Notes: generated by a model not told the origin, from the sequence alone. 64,000 bases of DNA from Bradyrhizobium diazoefficiens (GCF_016616235.1 NZ_CP067100.1:1795001-1859000); one strand, 5' to 3'; shown: positions 8,929 to 17,699, counted from the stretch's first letter. Program-made: numbers and translations.

Positions 8929-10101
8929 ATGACGGACGAGTTGCCCAGGACAGACGTCGCGGCGGGTATGACCGGTGGAGCTGCGCTTCCCGTAGCGGGG
9001 CAGCCACTGCTGCGCATCGAGGGCGTTGCCAAGACCTTCGGGACGTTCCGCGCCGTCGATGGCGTCTCGCTCGACGTCAAGGCCGGCGAGTTCTTTGCGT
9101 TGCTCGGCCCCTCCGGCTGCGGCAAGACCACGCTGTTGCGCATGCTCGCCGGATTCGAGGCGCCGGACGAGGGGCGCATCCTGCTCGGGGATGAGGACAT
9201 CGCGCAGGCGCTGCCGCATGAGCGCCCGATCAACATGATGTTCCAGAACTATGCGCTGTTTCCGCATCTCTCCGTGCGCGACAACATCGCCTTCGGCCTG
9301 AAGCGCGCACGTATGGCGCGCGACGAGATCGCCACGCGCGTCGCCGAGATGGTCGCGCTGGTGAAGCTCGAAGGCCTGGAGAAGCGCAAGCCCGATCAGC
9401 TCTCCGGCGGCCAGCGCCAGCGCGTCGCGCTGGCCCGTGCGCTGGCGCGCCGACCGCAGCTCCTGCTGCTCGACGAGCCGCTCGCAGCACTCGACAAGAA
9501 GCTGCGCGAGAGCACGCAAGGCGAGCTGATGGAGCTGCAGCGCCGGCTCGGGATGACCTTCATCATCGTCACGCACGATCAGGAAGAGGCGATGACGATG
9601 GCGAGCCGGATCGGCGTGATGAAGGCCGGCAAGCTCGCTCAAGTCGCCAGCCCCCGCGAGCTCTACGAGGCGCCGCGCTCGCGCTGGGTCGCGGAGTTCG
9701 TCGGCGACATCAACCTGTTCGATGGCGAGACCAAACTGCGCGACGGTCATCGTCTGGTCATTGGCACGCGCGATGCGGGTGCGCTGGTGGTGGCCGAGCC
9801 GCGCGAACCGGTCGGTGCGGGAAAATTCGCGGTCGCGATCCGCCCCGAGAAGGTCAAGCTGTCGCGGCGCGGCCCGGTGAGCGAGGCCGGTCGCGAAACC
9901 GCGATCAACGCCCTCGACGGCGTGATCGCCGACATCTGCTATCTCGGCGGTACCACCACCTATAAGGTGAAGCTCGACACGGGCGGAATCATTGAGGCGT
10001 CCGTCGCCAATAGCGCGCGCCTCGACGCCGACGCCTTCAGCCTGAACCAGCATGTCGTTGCCTGGTTCACGCCCGATGATTGCGTGGTGCTGCCGTCATG
10101 A
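8929..10101 (+). CDS. potG: ABC transporter ATP-binding protein, spermidine/putrescine type
   Basis: A 390-residue ATPase of the PotA/PotG group. It has Walker A GPSGCGKTT, Q-loop MFQNYALFPHLSV, signature LSGGQRQRVALARAL, Walker B LLLLDEP and switch-region THDQEEAMTM, followed by a C-terminal TOBE-like regulatory domain (IRPEKVKLS). I prefer ATG 8929 over the TTG at 8917, since a purine-rich CAGGGA precedes it. Its stop overlaps the next ATG (ATGA), so translation is coupled to the first permease. No periplasmic binding-protein gene is adjacent. The substrate assignment to polyamines rests on family likeness of all three subunits and is not proven. Confidence 0.85.
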   Translation: MTDELPRTDVAAGMTGGAALPVAGQPLLRIEGVAKTFGTFRAVDGVSLDVKAGEFFALLGPSGCGKTTLLRMLAGFEAPDEGRILLGDEDIAQALPHERPINMMFQNYALFPHLSVRDNIAFGLKRARMARDEIATRVAEMVALVKLEGLEKRKPDQLSGGQRQRVALARALARRPQLLLLDEPLAALDKKLRESTQGELMELQRRLGMTFIIVTHDQEEAMTMASRIGVMKAGKLAQVASPRELYEAPRSRWVAEFVGDINLFDGETKLRDGHRLVIGTRDAGALVVAEPREPVGAGKFAVAIRPEKVKLSRRGPVSEAGRETAINALDGVIADICYLGGTTTYKVKLDTGGIIEASVANSARLDADAFSLNQHVVAWFTPDDCVVLPS

Positions 10102-11012
10102 GCGCGCGCCGCATCTTCGCAAGGCCGGCGCGGTTCTCCGCCATCGCGCCCTATGTCTGGATGGTGCTGTTCTTCCTGGCGCCGTTCGCGTTCGTGCTGA
10201 AGATCAGCCTGTCGCAGACCGCGATCGCGCAGCCGCCTTACGAGCCGGTGTTCGAGCTGACGGCAGGATGGGAAGCGCTGAAGGCCGGCTTCGCCGCGTT
10301 GTCGCTCGACAATTTCAGGCTGCTCATCTCCGACGACATCTATGTGTTCGCCTATGTGCGCAGCCTCACCGTTGCCATCACCGCGACCGCGCTGCTGCTG
10401 CTGATCGGCTATCCCATCGCTTACGGCATGGCGCGATTGCCAAAACGTCGGCAGGCGGTGGCGATGGTGCTGGTGATCGTGCCGTTCTGGACCTCGTTCC
10501 TGATCCGGATCTATGCCTGGATCAACATCCTCCAGCACGACGGCCTGCTCAACCAGATCCTGCTGGCGCTGCATCTGGTCGGCCAGCCCGTGGTGTGGCT
10601 CTCCACCGATACTGCGATGTATATCGGCATCGTCTATTCCTATCTGCCGTTCATGATCCTGCCGCTCTACGCGACGCTCGCCAAGATGGAGCCGGCGCTG
10701 GAGGAGGCGGCCTCCGATCTCGGCGCGCCGCCCTGGCAGGTGTTCTGGCTCGTCACCTTCCCGCTGTCGCTGCCCGGCGTCGGCGCCGGCGTGCTGCTCT
10801 GCTTCATCCCTGTTGTCGGCGAGTTTGTGATCCCGGATCTCCTGGCCGGCTCCAACTCGCTGATGATTGGCCAGACGCTGTGGCTCGAGTTCTTCACCAA
10901 CAAGGACTGGCCGGTCGCCTCGGCCGCGGCCATCGCGCTCCTGGTGCTGCTGCTGCTGCCGCTGCTGCTGTACGAACGGCTGCAGAAGCGGCAGCTGGAA
11001 GAGGGGCGCTGA
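10098..11012 (+). CDS. potH: ABC transporter permease, PotH-like
   Basis: A 304-residue inner-membrane permease with about six hydrophobic segments, starting near residues 12-35 (FSAIAPYVWMVLFFLAPFAF). The EAA-loop is EEAASDLGAPPWQVFWLVTFPLSLPG, at about residues 205-230, where it docks the ATPase. The ATG at 10098 overlaps the TGA of the ATPase gene; upstream in-frame starts would intrude further into that gene and are less likely. The YEPVFEL and NFRLL elements are typical of polyamine permease PotH. It works as a heterodimer with the product of the next gene. Confidence 0.87.
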   Translation: MSARRIFARPARFSAIAPYVWMVLFFLAPFAFVLKISLSQTAIAQPPYEPVFELTAGWEALKAGFAALSLDNFRLLISDDIYVFAYVRSLTVAITATALLLLIGYPIAYGMARLPKRRQAVAMVLVIVPFWTSFLIRIYAWINILQHDGLLNQILLALHLVGQPVVWLSTDTAMYIGIVYSYLPFMILPLYATLAKMEPALEEAASDLGAPPWQVFWLVTFPLSLPGVGAGVLLCFIPVVGEFVIPDLLAGSNSLMIGQTLWLEFFTNKDWPVASAAAIALLVLLLLPLLLYERLQKRQLEEGR

Positions 11013-11016
11013 GGCG

Positions 11017-11829
11017 ATGCGCAAGGTCTCCCGCCTCTCCCGCTTCAATGTCGCCTCGCTCGCGCTGGGACTCGCCTTTCTTTATCTGCCGATCCTGATC
11101 CTCGTGATCTATTCCTTCAATGCCTCGCGGCTGGTGACGGTGTGGGGGGGCTGGTCGCTGCGCTGGTATCGCGAGTTCTTCAATGATCGCGCCATGATCG
11201 AGGCGGCCGGGATGAGCCTGCGGGTCGCGGTCGCCTCCGCCACCATTGCGACGCTGCTCGGCACGCTCGCGGCGGTGGCGCTGTCGCGCGGTGAGCGCTT
11301 TCGCGGCCGCACGCTGTTCTCCGGCATGCTCTATGCGCCGCTGGTGATGCCGGAGGTGATCACGGGACTGTCCTTGCTGCTGCTGTTCGTGGCGCTGAAC
11401 GCCGAGCGCGGTTTCTGGACGGTGACGATCGCCCACACCACGCTGACGATGTGCTTCGTCGCGGTGGTCGTGCAGTCCCGCCTCGGCTCGCTCGACCGTT
11501 CGCTGGAGGAGGCGGCGATGGATCTCGGCTGCAATCCGGTGCACGCCTTCATCGCCGTCACGCTGCCGCTGATCGCGCCTGCGATCGTCGCCGGCTGGAT
11601 GCTGGCCTTCACACTGTCGCTCGACGATCTCGTGATCGCGAGCTTCACTACCGGCCCCGGTTCGGCGACCTTGCCGATCCGGATCTATTCGGAGGTGCGG
11701 CTGGGCGTGAAGCCGGAGATCAACGCGATCTGCACGCTGGTGATTGGCCTGATTGCGGTGGTGATCGTCATCGCCTCGCTCGCTTCAAAATTGTCGAGCT
11801 CGCAGGGCGAGAGCGCAGCGCTGCTGTAG
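11017..11829 (+). CDS. potI: ABC transporter permease, PotI-like
   Basis: A 270-residue inner-membrane permease beginning MRKVSRLSRFNVASLALGLA, with six predicted membrane helices. The family motifs LYLPILILVIYSFNAS near the N terminus, the EAA loop EEAAMDLGCNPVHAFIAVTLPLI (about 165-187) and the strikingly conserved TLSLDDLVIASFTTGPGS are typical of PotI/PotC subunits of putrescine/spermidine transporters. The start lies four bases after the potH stop, so the three genes form one operon. Convergent with the HD-domain gene downstream. Confidence 0.87.
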   Translation: MRKVSRLSRFNVASLALGLAFLYLPILILVIYSFNASRLVTVWGGWSLRWYREFFNDRAMIEAAGMSLRVAVASATIATLLGTLAAVALSRGERFRGRTLFSGMLYAPLVMPEVITGLSLLLLFVALNAERGFWTVTIAHTTLTMCFVAVVVQSRLGSLDRSLEEAAMDLGCNPVHAFIAVTLPLIAPAIVAGWMLAFTLSLDDLVIASFTTGPGSATLPIRIYSEVRLGVKPEINAICTLVIGLIAVVIVIASLASKLSSSQGESAALL

Positions 11830-11884
11830 AGAGCGCCAACGATGGTCGGCACGGCTCAGTCGAACGACCGCGAAATACTAAATC

Positions 11885-12901
11885 TTATGGAAGTTGAGGA
11901 AGTGGTGCCGGTGTCTGAATCTGTCTAATTCTCTCATAGAGTGCTCGTGCACGATCTAAGCGGCCACCAGCAGATTTAGCGCAGTTGATGTTCTCAGGAT
12001 CTTTTGCAAATTTTACTAGCGGGTGAGAAGCTGTAAGGCCTGTTGATGCAACAGAGCCGTCCCTTACGAGAGTTATAGTGCGAGCGAGAAGTTCTACGTA
12101 GATTTTCTCGGCGCCACGTGTTGCCTTATGAAAATAGACAGTAGGATAGAGTTGAAAGAGGCCCAGCACATATGCCTCGGCGGCAAAAATAGCTTTCGGG
12201 CCGAGAACGAACGTTCGGACCTTGCCGAGAGATGTTTCGTCCACGCCGTAGGGTACTTCACCGATTTCCAAGTTTTGGATCAGCCATTCGAAATCAATTC
12301 CCGCATGCTCAGTTCCGACCATTAGTCGATCACGGCGGATATAGTCTAAACGATCGGCGTCGAATTGGCTGGATACAACCGCAGAATAGATCGAACTGCT
12401 TCCGCTGCCGCTCACGACGTCTGCGACATCGTCCGCAAACCCGGACCCTAACTCTCGAAATTCTCTCGCGATCTCGCCGTCACGGATCAAAGTTTCACTG
12501 ACCAATTCATGGTCGGCGAGCTTGAGGTTTAGCCTTCGTCCGACATCCTCAAATGCGTGACTGAAAGGTCCGTGCCCCACATCGTGGACCAACGCCGCAG
12601 CAAGCGCCTGGTCGGCCCTTGTCTGTTCAAAAGGGTGTGTATACTTGCGAACGACATCCATCAGATATCTCGCCGTATGAAAAACACCCAAGCTGTGTAG
12701 AAGCCGCGAATGTGTCGCACCCGGATAGACGAAATCCGAGAATCCGAGTTGCTTGATTCTTCGAAGCCTCTGAAACGGCCTAGTTTGAATCACTTGCCAG
12801 AGCACTCGCTCCAGATGCACTTCATCAACGTTGAAATCGATAATGTCGTGCAGGGGGTCGCGAATGCGCTGTTGTTTCGGCATCTTTCCCGAGCGAATCA
12901 C
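11885..12901 (-). CDS. HD-domain phosphohydrolase (dNTPase/SAMHD1-like, COG1078 type)
   Basis: A 338-residue metal-dependent phosphohydrolase, probably acting on nucleotides. The N terminus KQQRIRDPLHDIIDFN and the core THSRLLHSLGVFHTARYLM (63-81), LVHDVGHGPFSHAFED (104-119; HD at 106-107) and SQFDADRLDYIRRD (178-191) are the H...HD...D motifs of COG1078/SAMHD1-like enzymes. The usual family length is about 400 or more residues, so the C terminus may be short. The gene is visibly A/T-richer than all its neighbours (codons such as AGA and TTA are frequent), which suggests recent acquisition. Start is GTG 12901 or ATG 12883. It lies just downstream of, and in the same direction as, an ABC operon without an ATPase. 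Confidence 0.82.
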   Translation of the reverse strand: MIRSGKMPKQQRIRDPLHDIIDFNVDEVHLERVLWQVIQTRPFQRLRRIKQLGFSDFVYPGATHSRLLHSLGVFHTARYLMDVVRKYTHPFEQTRADQALAAALVHDVGHGPFSHAFEDVGRRLNLKLADHELVSETLIRDGEIAREFRELGSGFADDVADVVSGSGSSSIYSAVVSSQFDADRLDYIRRDRLMVGTEHAGIDFEWLIQNLEIGEVPYGVDETSLGKVRTFVLGPKAIFAAEAYVLGLFQLYPTVYFHKATRGAEKIYVELLARTITLVRDGSVASTGLTASHPLVKFAKDPENINCAKSAGGRLDRARALYERIRQIQTPAPLPQLP

Positions 12902-13000
12902 AGTTTCGTCGGACTACTTGTATCATAGAACAAATCATGAACAAGTCAAGTCCGATTCGGTATCCAAGACCTTTTTGGTTAACGGTCAGCGACTGCAGAT

Positions 13001-13867
13001 CTACGACTTCACCGCACCTGCCGTCAGCCCGCCCACCATGTAGCGGCGGAAGGCGTAGTAGACCGCGGCCGGCGGCAGCGCGTAGATGAAGCCGGTGGTC
13101 ATCAAGAGCTCCCAGGGCGAGTCGTCGGCGGCGAGGAAGTTGCCGAGGGCCACGGGAAGCGTGATCTCCTGGTCGTTGGAGAGCAGCAGGAACGCATAGA
13201 GATATTCGTTCCAGGCCAGCAGCACTGCATAGGTGCCGATCGCGACCAGCGAGGGCATCATCAGCGGCAGATAGACCAGGCGGAAGATCTGAAGCGTGGT
13301 GGCGCCGTCCATCACGGCGGCTTCGTCGAGCTCGACCGGGAGCTTGTCGGAGGCCTGCTTCAGCACCCAGATCGCGTAAGGCGAGGCGATCGTCACCATG
13401 GCCAGGATCAGCGACCAGTGATTGTTGAGCAGGCCGTAATTGCCCATGGTCCGGTACATCGGTACGGCGAGGAACGCCGCCGGGATGAAATAGGTGAACA
13501 GCGCAAGGTTCAGCACCATGCGTCCGCCCGGCACCTTCAGCCGCGAGATCGCGAACGCCGCGGCGGTGGCGATCACCAGCGTCAGCGCGCCGACCGCGGC
13601 GGCGATTACCACCGAATTCCAGAATTGGACGTAGAAGTCGCGCAGGAAATAGTGCTGCTGCTTGAACACGATCTCGAAGTTGTGCAGCGTCGGGTGATCC
13701 GGCCATAGCTTGCCCGAGAACGCATCCTCCTTCGGGGAGATCGCGAACAGGAACATGTGGTAGATCGGGATCATCGTCCACAGCAAGACGGGAATGCCGA
13801 TCAGGAGCAGCCGCGCTTCGGTCGCGACGTCGCGCCAGGAAAATTCGCTTACGCCGGGAAGCTTCAT
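13001..13867 (-). CDS. Carbohydrate ABC transporter permease, MalG-like
   Basis: A 288-residue inner-membrane permease of the CUT1 group. Six membrane helices are predicted, the first about residues 20-45 (LLLIGIPVLLWTMIPIYHMFLFA). The N-terminal SPKEDAF...LWPDHPTLHNFEIVF and the EAA-loop DEAAVMDGATTLQIFRLVYLPLMMPS identify it. Start ATG 13867 overlaps the TGA of the preceding permease. The next gene in this direction is the HD-domain gene, so no ATP-binding subunit is present downstream. Substrate is likely a sugar, polyol or related compound; the sequence alone does not tell which. Confidence 0.86.
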   Translation of the reverse strand: MKLPGVSEFSWRDVATEARLLLIGIPVLLWTMIPIYHMFLFAISPKEDAFSGKLWPDHPTLHNFEIVFKQQHYFLRDFYVQFWNSVVIAAAVGALTLVIATAAAFAISRLKVPGGRMVLNLALFTYFIPAAFLAVPMYRTMGNYGLLNNHWSLILAMVTIASPYAIWVLKQASDKLPVELDEAAVMDGATTLQIFRLVYLPLMMPSLVAIGTYAVLLAWNEYLYAFLLLSNDQEITLPVALGNFLAADDSPWELLMTTGFIYALPPAAVYYAFRRYMVGGLTAGAVKS

Positions 13868-14736
13868 CGCGACAACCGTTTCATCATGAAATACACGAGC
13901 GGCAGGACGAACGGCATTGCGCAGACGATGGAGGCCATCGCGAGCGAGAGCTGGTCGAGCCGGAGATAGCGGATGCCGAGCGTCGACAGCACATGCGTGA
14001 GGTCGGCAGGGCCGCCGCCGGTGAGCAGGTAGACGCTGTTGAAGTCGCCGAGCGTCCAGATCATCGAGAGCAGCGTGCAGGTGATGTAGAGCGTCTGCAT
14101 CGACGGCCAGGTGATGAAGCGGAATTTCTGCCACCAGCTCGCGCCGTCGACCTCGGCGGCCTCGAACAGATCGTGCGAGATCGCGAGGCGTCCGGTGATC
14201 AGGATCAGCGTCCAGAACGGCAGCGACTTCCAGATGTGCACGGCGATCGCCATGCTCAGCGCCACAGTCGGGTCGTTCAGCCAGTTCGGGCCGTCATCGC
14301 CGGTGAGGGAAAAGATGAGATGGTTGATCATGCCCCATTCGGGATTGAGCATGAAGCGCACCGACAGGATGGTCGGGATCGACGGCACCGCCCAAGGCAG
14401 GATGAAGATCACCGAGAGCCATCTGATCCACGTGCGCTGCTGGGCGAAGAAGCCGGACAGGAACAGCGCGATCAGCATCTTGATGTTGATGCCGATGACC
14501 AGGAAGATCAGCGTGTTGACGGCAGCGCGGGCGAAAATCGGGTCGTTGTACAGCGCGACGTAATTCGACGGCGCCCGCGCCAGCCACAGTCCGTAGCAGA
14601 CCGGGTAGACCACGAAGGCAAGGAAAACGAGCAGATAGGGCGCGAGCAGCACGATGCCCCAGACCTGCGCCGGGGTCAGCCGCGACGACAATGGTGGGGC
14701 GGGTATCGACTGATCGCCGGAGAGCGTGATCGCCAT
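13864..14736 (-). CDS. Carbohydrate ABC transporter permease, MalF-like
   Basis: A CUT1 permease of about 290 residues with six membrane helices (first helix VWGIVLLAPYLLVFLAFVVYP). The EAA-like loop FEAAEVDGASWWQKFRFITWP and the neighbouring GGPADLTHVLSTLGIRY are typical of MalF/UgpA-type subunits. I chose ATG 14736; the TTG at 14754 gives six extra residues and is less likely. It is preceded by the binding-protein gene, from which it is separated by a 97-bp gap with a strong hairpin, and overlaps the second permease. Together these three genes form one importer lacking its own ATPase. Confidence 0.86.
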   Translation of the reverse strand: MAITLSGDQSIPAPPLSSRLTPAQVWGIVLLAPYLLVFLAFVVYPVCYGLWLARAPSNYVALYNDPIFARAAVNTLIFLVIGINIKMLIALFLSGFFAQQRTWIRWLSVIFILPWAVPSIPTILSVRFMLNPEWGMINHLIFSLTGDDGPNWLNDPTVALSMAIAVHIWKSLPFWTLILITGRLAISHDLFEAAEVDGASWWQKFRFITWPSMQTLYITCTLLSMIWTLGDFNSVYLLTGGGPADLTHVLSTLGIRYLRLDQLSLAMASIVCAMPFVLPLVYFMMKRLSR

Positions 14737-14761
14737 TCTTTTCGGACTCTTCAAAGAGAAG

Positions 14762-14782
14762 CCGGCCGCGAAACGCGGCCGG
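14762..14782 (-). terminator. Hairpin between binding-protein and permease genes
   Basis: A perfect 9-bp stem, CCGGCCGCG and CGCGGCCGG, with an AAA/TTT loop, followed on the minus strand by a pyrimidine-rich CTTCTCTTT. It lies between the binding-protein stop and the permease start, where such hairpins often protect the 5' mRNA or reduce read-through. Confidence 0.6.
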
Positions 14783-14832
14783 TGTTGTTCTTACACCTCT
14801 CTCCGTCATGTGGGGAGAGGGAGGGATAAACC

Positions 14833-16218
14833 TTAGCCTGCAACCTGCTTGATGCGGGCGATCAGCTCGTCGACGGCCTTGTCGACCGGCACCTTCTCGC
14901 TGACGACCCGGTTCATCGCCTTGGCCCAGACGTTCTCGTTGTTCAGGATGGTGAACTTCCAGTTCTTGGTGAAATCGAACGGCGCGGTGCCGCCCTTGAA
15001 CTGCGTGTAGACCGCCTTGCGGTGCTTGTCGGCCTGCCAGAACGGGCTTTCCTGGCTTGCCTTGGTCACCGGGAACCAGCGGCCGAGCGCGCCCTCGATA
15101 TAGGGACGGACGTTCTCTTCCTGGAGCAGGAAGCTGATGAACTGCTTGGCCTCGGGCTTGTTCTTGGCCGCAGTGAAGACCAGCCCGGTCTTGACGTCGG
15201 AGCGGTAGCGGATCGTCGAGCCATCGGGCGCCTTCGGGAAGGACGCCGTGATGATGTCCTGCTCATAGGCCTTCTTGCCGGCATCGCGCTGCTCCTGCGT
15301 GAGCGCCTGGTTCTGCGAGTCCTCGTACCACTTCGCCGCGATCGAGATCGTGAAGTTGTGCGTCATCACGATGGTCTTGTTGTGGAAGGCGACGTTGTTG
15401 TCCGGATCCTTCCAGGTCGTCGAGGACGGCGGTGTGCAGCCCTTGATGTAGGTATCGGTATAGTCCTTCAGGGCGTGGATCAGGTTCTCGCGAACCTTGG
15501 GATCGTCGACCGTGAGCTTGCCATCGTCATCGACCAGCTTGACGTGGTAGGCGTCCATGAAGGTGTAGAATGACTGGAAGGCGTCGGTGGATTCCACGCC
15601 CATCGGCTGGCCGACCGCATAGATGCGCTGACCGGTGGCCTTGCGGATCGCCGGCTGCACCTTGTCGCACCAGAACGACCAATAGCCGGTCCAGTCGGTC
15701 GGGATGTCGCTCTGCTTGAAGCCCGCCTTCTCCAGCATGTCGTTCCAGATCTGGACGTGCATGCTCTGCTGCTTCAGCGGGAAGCCGTAATAGGCCTTCT
15801 TCTTGGCGACGTCGTCGTAGAGCTTCGATGCCTCCAGCGTGTTCGGCGCGAACCGGTCCTCGATCGGCTTCATGACGTCAGTGAGATCCTCGAGCTTGCC
15901 CTCGAAGGCCCACTTGCCCTGCGCCTGCACGTCATAGGTGTCGGAATAGGCGACATCGGGAACGGTGCCGGCGTCGAGCGCGGCGACCGTCTTCGGAATC
16001 ATGTCCTGGATCGCGTATTGCGACAACTCGACCTTGATCCCGGTCTTGGCTTCGAACTTCTTGATCGTCTCGATCAGCGCGTCGTCTTCGGAGCGGTAGA
16101 AGCCCTTGCCCCACCAGACCGTAATCGTCTTCTGCTGCGCAAATGCGGGTGCAGCGGCTGCGAACAGCCCGGCCGCAGCGACCGCCAGTGTGACTGCGCC
16201 AATAACCTTGGATTTCAC
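14833..16218 (-). CDS. Periplasmic carbohydrate-type solute-binding protein
   Basis: A 461-residue binding protein of the extracellular family 1 group. A signal peptide (about residues 1-27, KSKVIGAVTLAVAAAGLFAA then AFAQ) precedes the mature part starting near QKTITVWWGKGFY. Its length suits a sugar, polyol or glycoside-binding component. I chose GTG 16218 since GAGGGAG lies about seven bases upstream; the TTG at 16233 overlaps that ribosome site. It is the first gene of an operon with two CUT1 permeases. A CCGGT/ACCGG inverted repeat sits just upstream. The ligand cannot be inferred from the sequence. Confidence 0.87.
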   Translation of the reverse strand: MKSKVIGAVTLAVAAAGLFAAAAPAFAQQKTITVWWGKGFYRSEDDALIETIKKFEAKTGIKVELSQYAIQDMIPKTVAALDAGTVPDVAYSDTYDVQAQGKWAFEGKLEDLTDVMKPIEDRFAPNTLEASKLYDDVAKKKAYYGFPLKQQSMHVQIWNDMLEKAGFKQSDIPTDWTGYWSFWCDKVQPAIRKATGQRIYAVGQPMGVESTDAFQSFYTFMDAYHVKLVDDDGKLTVDDPKVRENLIHALKDYTDTYIKGCTPPSSTTWKDPDNNVAFHNKTIVMTHNFTISIAAKWYEDSQNQALTQEQRDAGKKAYEQDIITASFPKAPDGSTIRYRSDVKTGLVFTAAKNKPEAKQFISFLLQEENVRPYIEGALGRWFPVTKASQESPFWQADKHRKAVYTQFKGGTAPFDFTKNWKFTILNNENVWAKAMNRVVSEKVPVDKAVDELIARIKQVAG

Positions 16219-16607
16219 GTTTTTCTCCCTCAAACGGCCGGTGTTTTTAACCGGTCGTATAAAACACTAGCGCATGGCGGTGAGCCGATCTAGCGGCTTC
16301 TTCTCCGACCAATGTCGTGGGGCGGGGACTTGTGAACATGCTTGACGCATGCATCGATCCAATCGCCGCATCAATTCGCAGCAATCAATTCGCCTTGTGC
16401 GTTCTGGCCTTGCCTGGCTATGGGCAACGCCACACACCAACTCGCCGCCAGCGAAAGACCACGGCGTTGTAGGCGGTATGAGGACCGAACGCAACGCGAC
16501 CGCCGGCCGCCACGATGTCGCGGCCGGAGGACCCAAGACGCCACTGAGAACAGGGGCGAATTGATCTGAGGAACTCCGGTTTGAGAAGGGAACGCGCCGG
16601 CGGGCCC
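16219..16607. other. Intergenic region upstream of the binding-protein gene
   Basis: About 390 bp between the binding-protein start and the LysR stop, containing no gene I can support; the short readings here overlap each other on both strands and lack family features. Near the binding-protein start is an inverted repeat, CCGGT (16238-16242) and ACCGG (16250-16254), in an A/T-rich context (GTTTTTA, TATAAAACACTAG), which could be an operator or part of the promoter. The rest shows nothing clear. Confidence 0.45.
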
Positions 16608-17582
16608 TCAGCGTTTGCCTTTCGGCCCGGTGGAAGCGGCATTCGCTGCAGCGGATCGGGACCGCGGCTTGCCTTGCCCGCCGGTGCGGGAAGGAGAGCG
16701 CCACGCCTCGAGCAGCATCTTGAGAAACTGGCTGGCATGAGGAGATAGCGTCGCCCCACGCCTGCGCACGATTCCGATCGTCCGCGACACCTCCGGCTCG
16801 ATCAACCGAATGGTGTGAATGATCGGATGGGCGGCCGTTGGCGTCGCGAGCCTCGGGAGCACGGCGATGCCCAGTCCCGCTTCGACCAGGCCAAGCGAAC
16901 CCGAGAGGTGAGCGACTTCATAGGACCAGTTCAGCTGCAGCCCGTGTCGCGCCAGCGCATTGTCGATCAATGCGCGATTGCCGCTGTTGCGGCCGACGGT
17001 GATCACCCGGTGCGGCACGATCTCGGGCCAGCTGACCTGTTTGCGCGAGGCCAGCGGATGGTCATGGCGGCAAGCCAGCACGAAAGGGTCTTCGACCAGT
17101 TTCTCGAACTCGATCTCAGCATGCGAAGCCCCAATGAAATTGATACCGAAATCGGCTTCTCCGCGCGCGACCGCCTCCAATCCCTCGTTGGCGCCGATGT
17201 CCAGAATCCGGATGCGAATGCGCGGATAGGCTTCGGCAAACCGGCCGATCGCACGCGGCAGGAAGTAGAACACTGCCGTCGGCACCGCAGCCACCGAGAC
17301 CAGACCTGAACTTCGCGCGCCGATATCGTGGATGGCGAGCACCGAGGTCTCGAACTCGTCGATGAGACGGCGCACCTTCGGCAGGAAGTCGCGGCCAGTC
17401 ATGGTGAGGTTGACGTGGCGGGTCGACCGCTCGAGCAGCGGCGCACCGAGGCTTTCTTCGAGCTTCTGAATGCGCCGGCTGAGCGCAGGTTGCGACAGGT
17501 TCAGCGCCTTGGCGGTCCGGACGAAACTCCCGGTCTCGGCGACGGTGATGAACGCCTTGAGGTCAAGCAGTTCTGCGTTCAC
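16608..17582 (-). CDS. LysR-family transcriptional regulator
   Basis: A 324-residue regulator. The N-terminal winged helix-turn-helix (residues about 5-65) includes ALNLSQPALSRRIQKLEE and the substrate-binding domain follows (about 90-295). The tail after residue 295 is basic and Gly/Ser-rich, a little longer than usual. It starts with GTG at 17582 and is divergent from the PrpF-like and DctA-like genes at 17700 and 18826, which it probably controls; LysR regulators usually act on the divergent promoter with a small inducer. A 12-bp perfect palindrome at 17596-17607 in the shared spacer is a candidate part of its binding site. Inducer unknown, perhaps a dicarboxylate. Confidence 0.9.
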   Translation of the reverse strand: MNAELLDLKAFITVAETGSFVRTAKALNLSQPALSRRIQKLEESLGAPLLERSTRHVNLTMTGRDFLPKVRRLIDEFETSVLAIHDIGARSSGLVSVAAVPTAVFYFLPRAIGRFAEAYPRIRIRILDIGANEGLEAVARGEADFGINFIGASHAEIEFEKLVEDPFVLACRHDHPLASRKQVSWPEIVPHRVITVGRNSGNRALIDNALARHGLQLNWSYEVAHLSGSLGLVEAGLGIAVLPRLATPTAAHPIIHTIRLIEPEVSRTIGIVRRRGATLSPHASQFLKMLLEAWRSPSRTGGQGKPRSRSAAANAASTGPKGKR

Positions 17583-17595
17583 GGCAACACTCCAT

Positions 17596-17607
17596 TATAT
17601 CGATATA
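17596..17607. promoter_or_regulatory. Palindrome in LysR divergent promoter region
   Basis: TATATCGATATA, a perfect 12-bp palindrome in an A/T-rich spacer of 117 bp between the LysR start and the PrpF-like start. Position and symmetry suit a LysR-type or promoter site, but the exact boxes cannot be fixed by eye. Confidence 0.45.
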
Positions 17608-17699
17608 CGGAATAATACCTCAGATATTTGCATTTCACAAAAGAGTTGGGAGGGAGGATGGTCTGGTTCGCGTGAAGATGCCGCGAACGGAACAATGCC

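Noticed and set aside
7333..10053. A 906-codon open frame on the minus strand across glpD and the ABC ATPase gene
   Set aside because: It is antisense to two clearly identified genes and has no family features; high-GC bias makes long antisense frames common.
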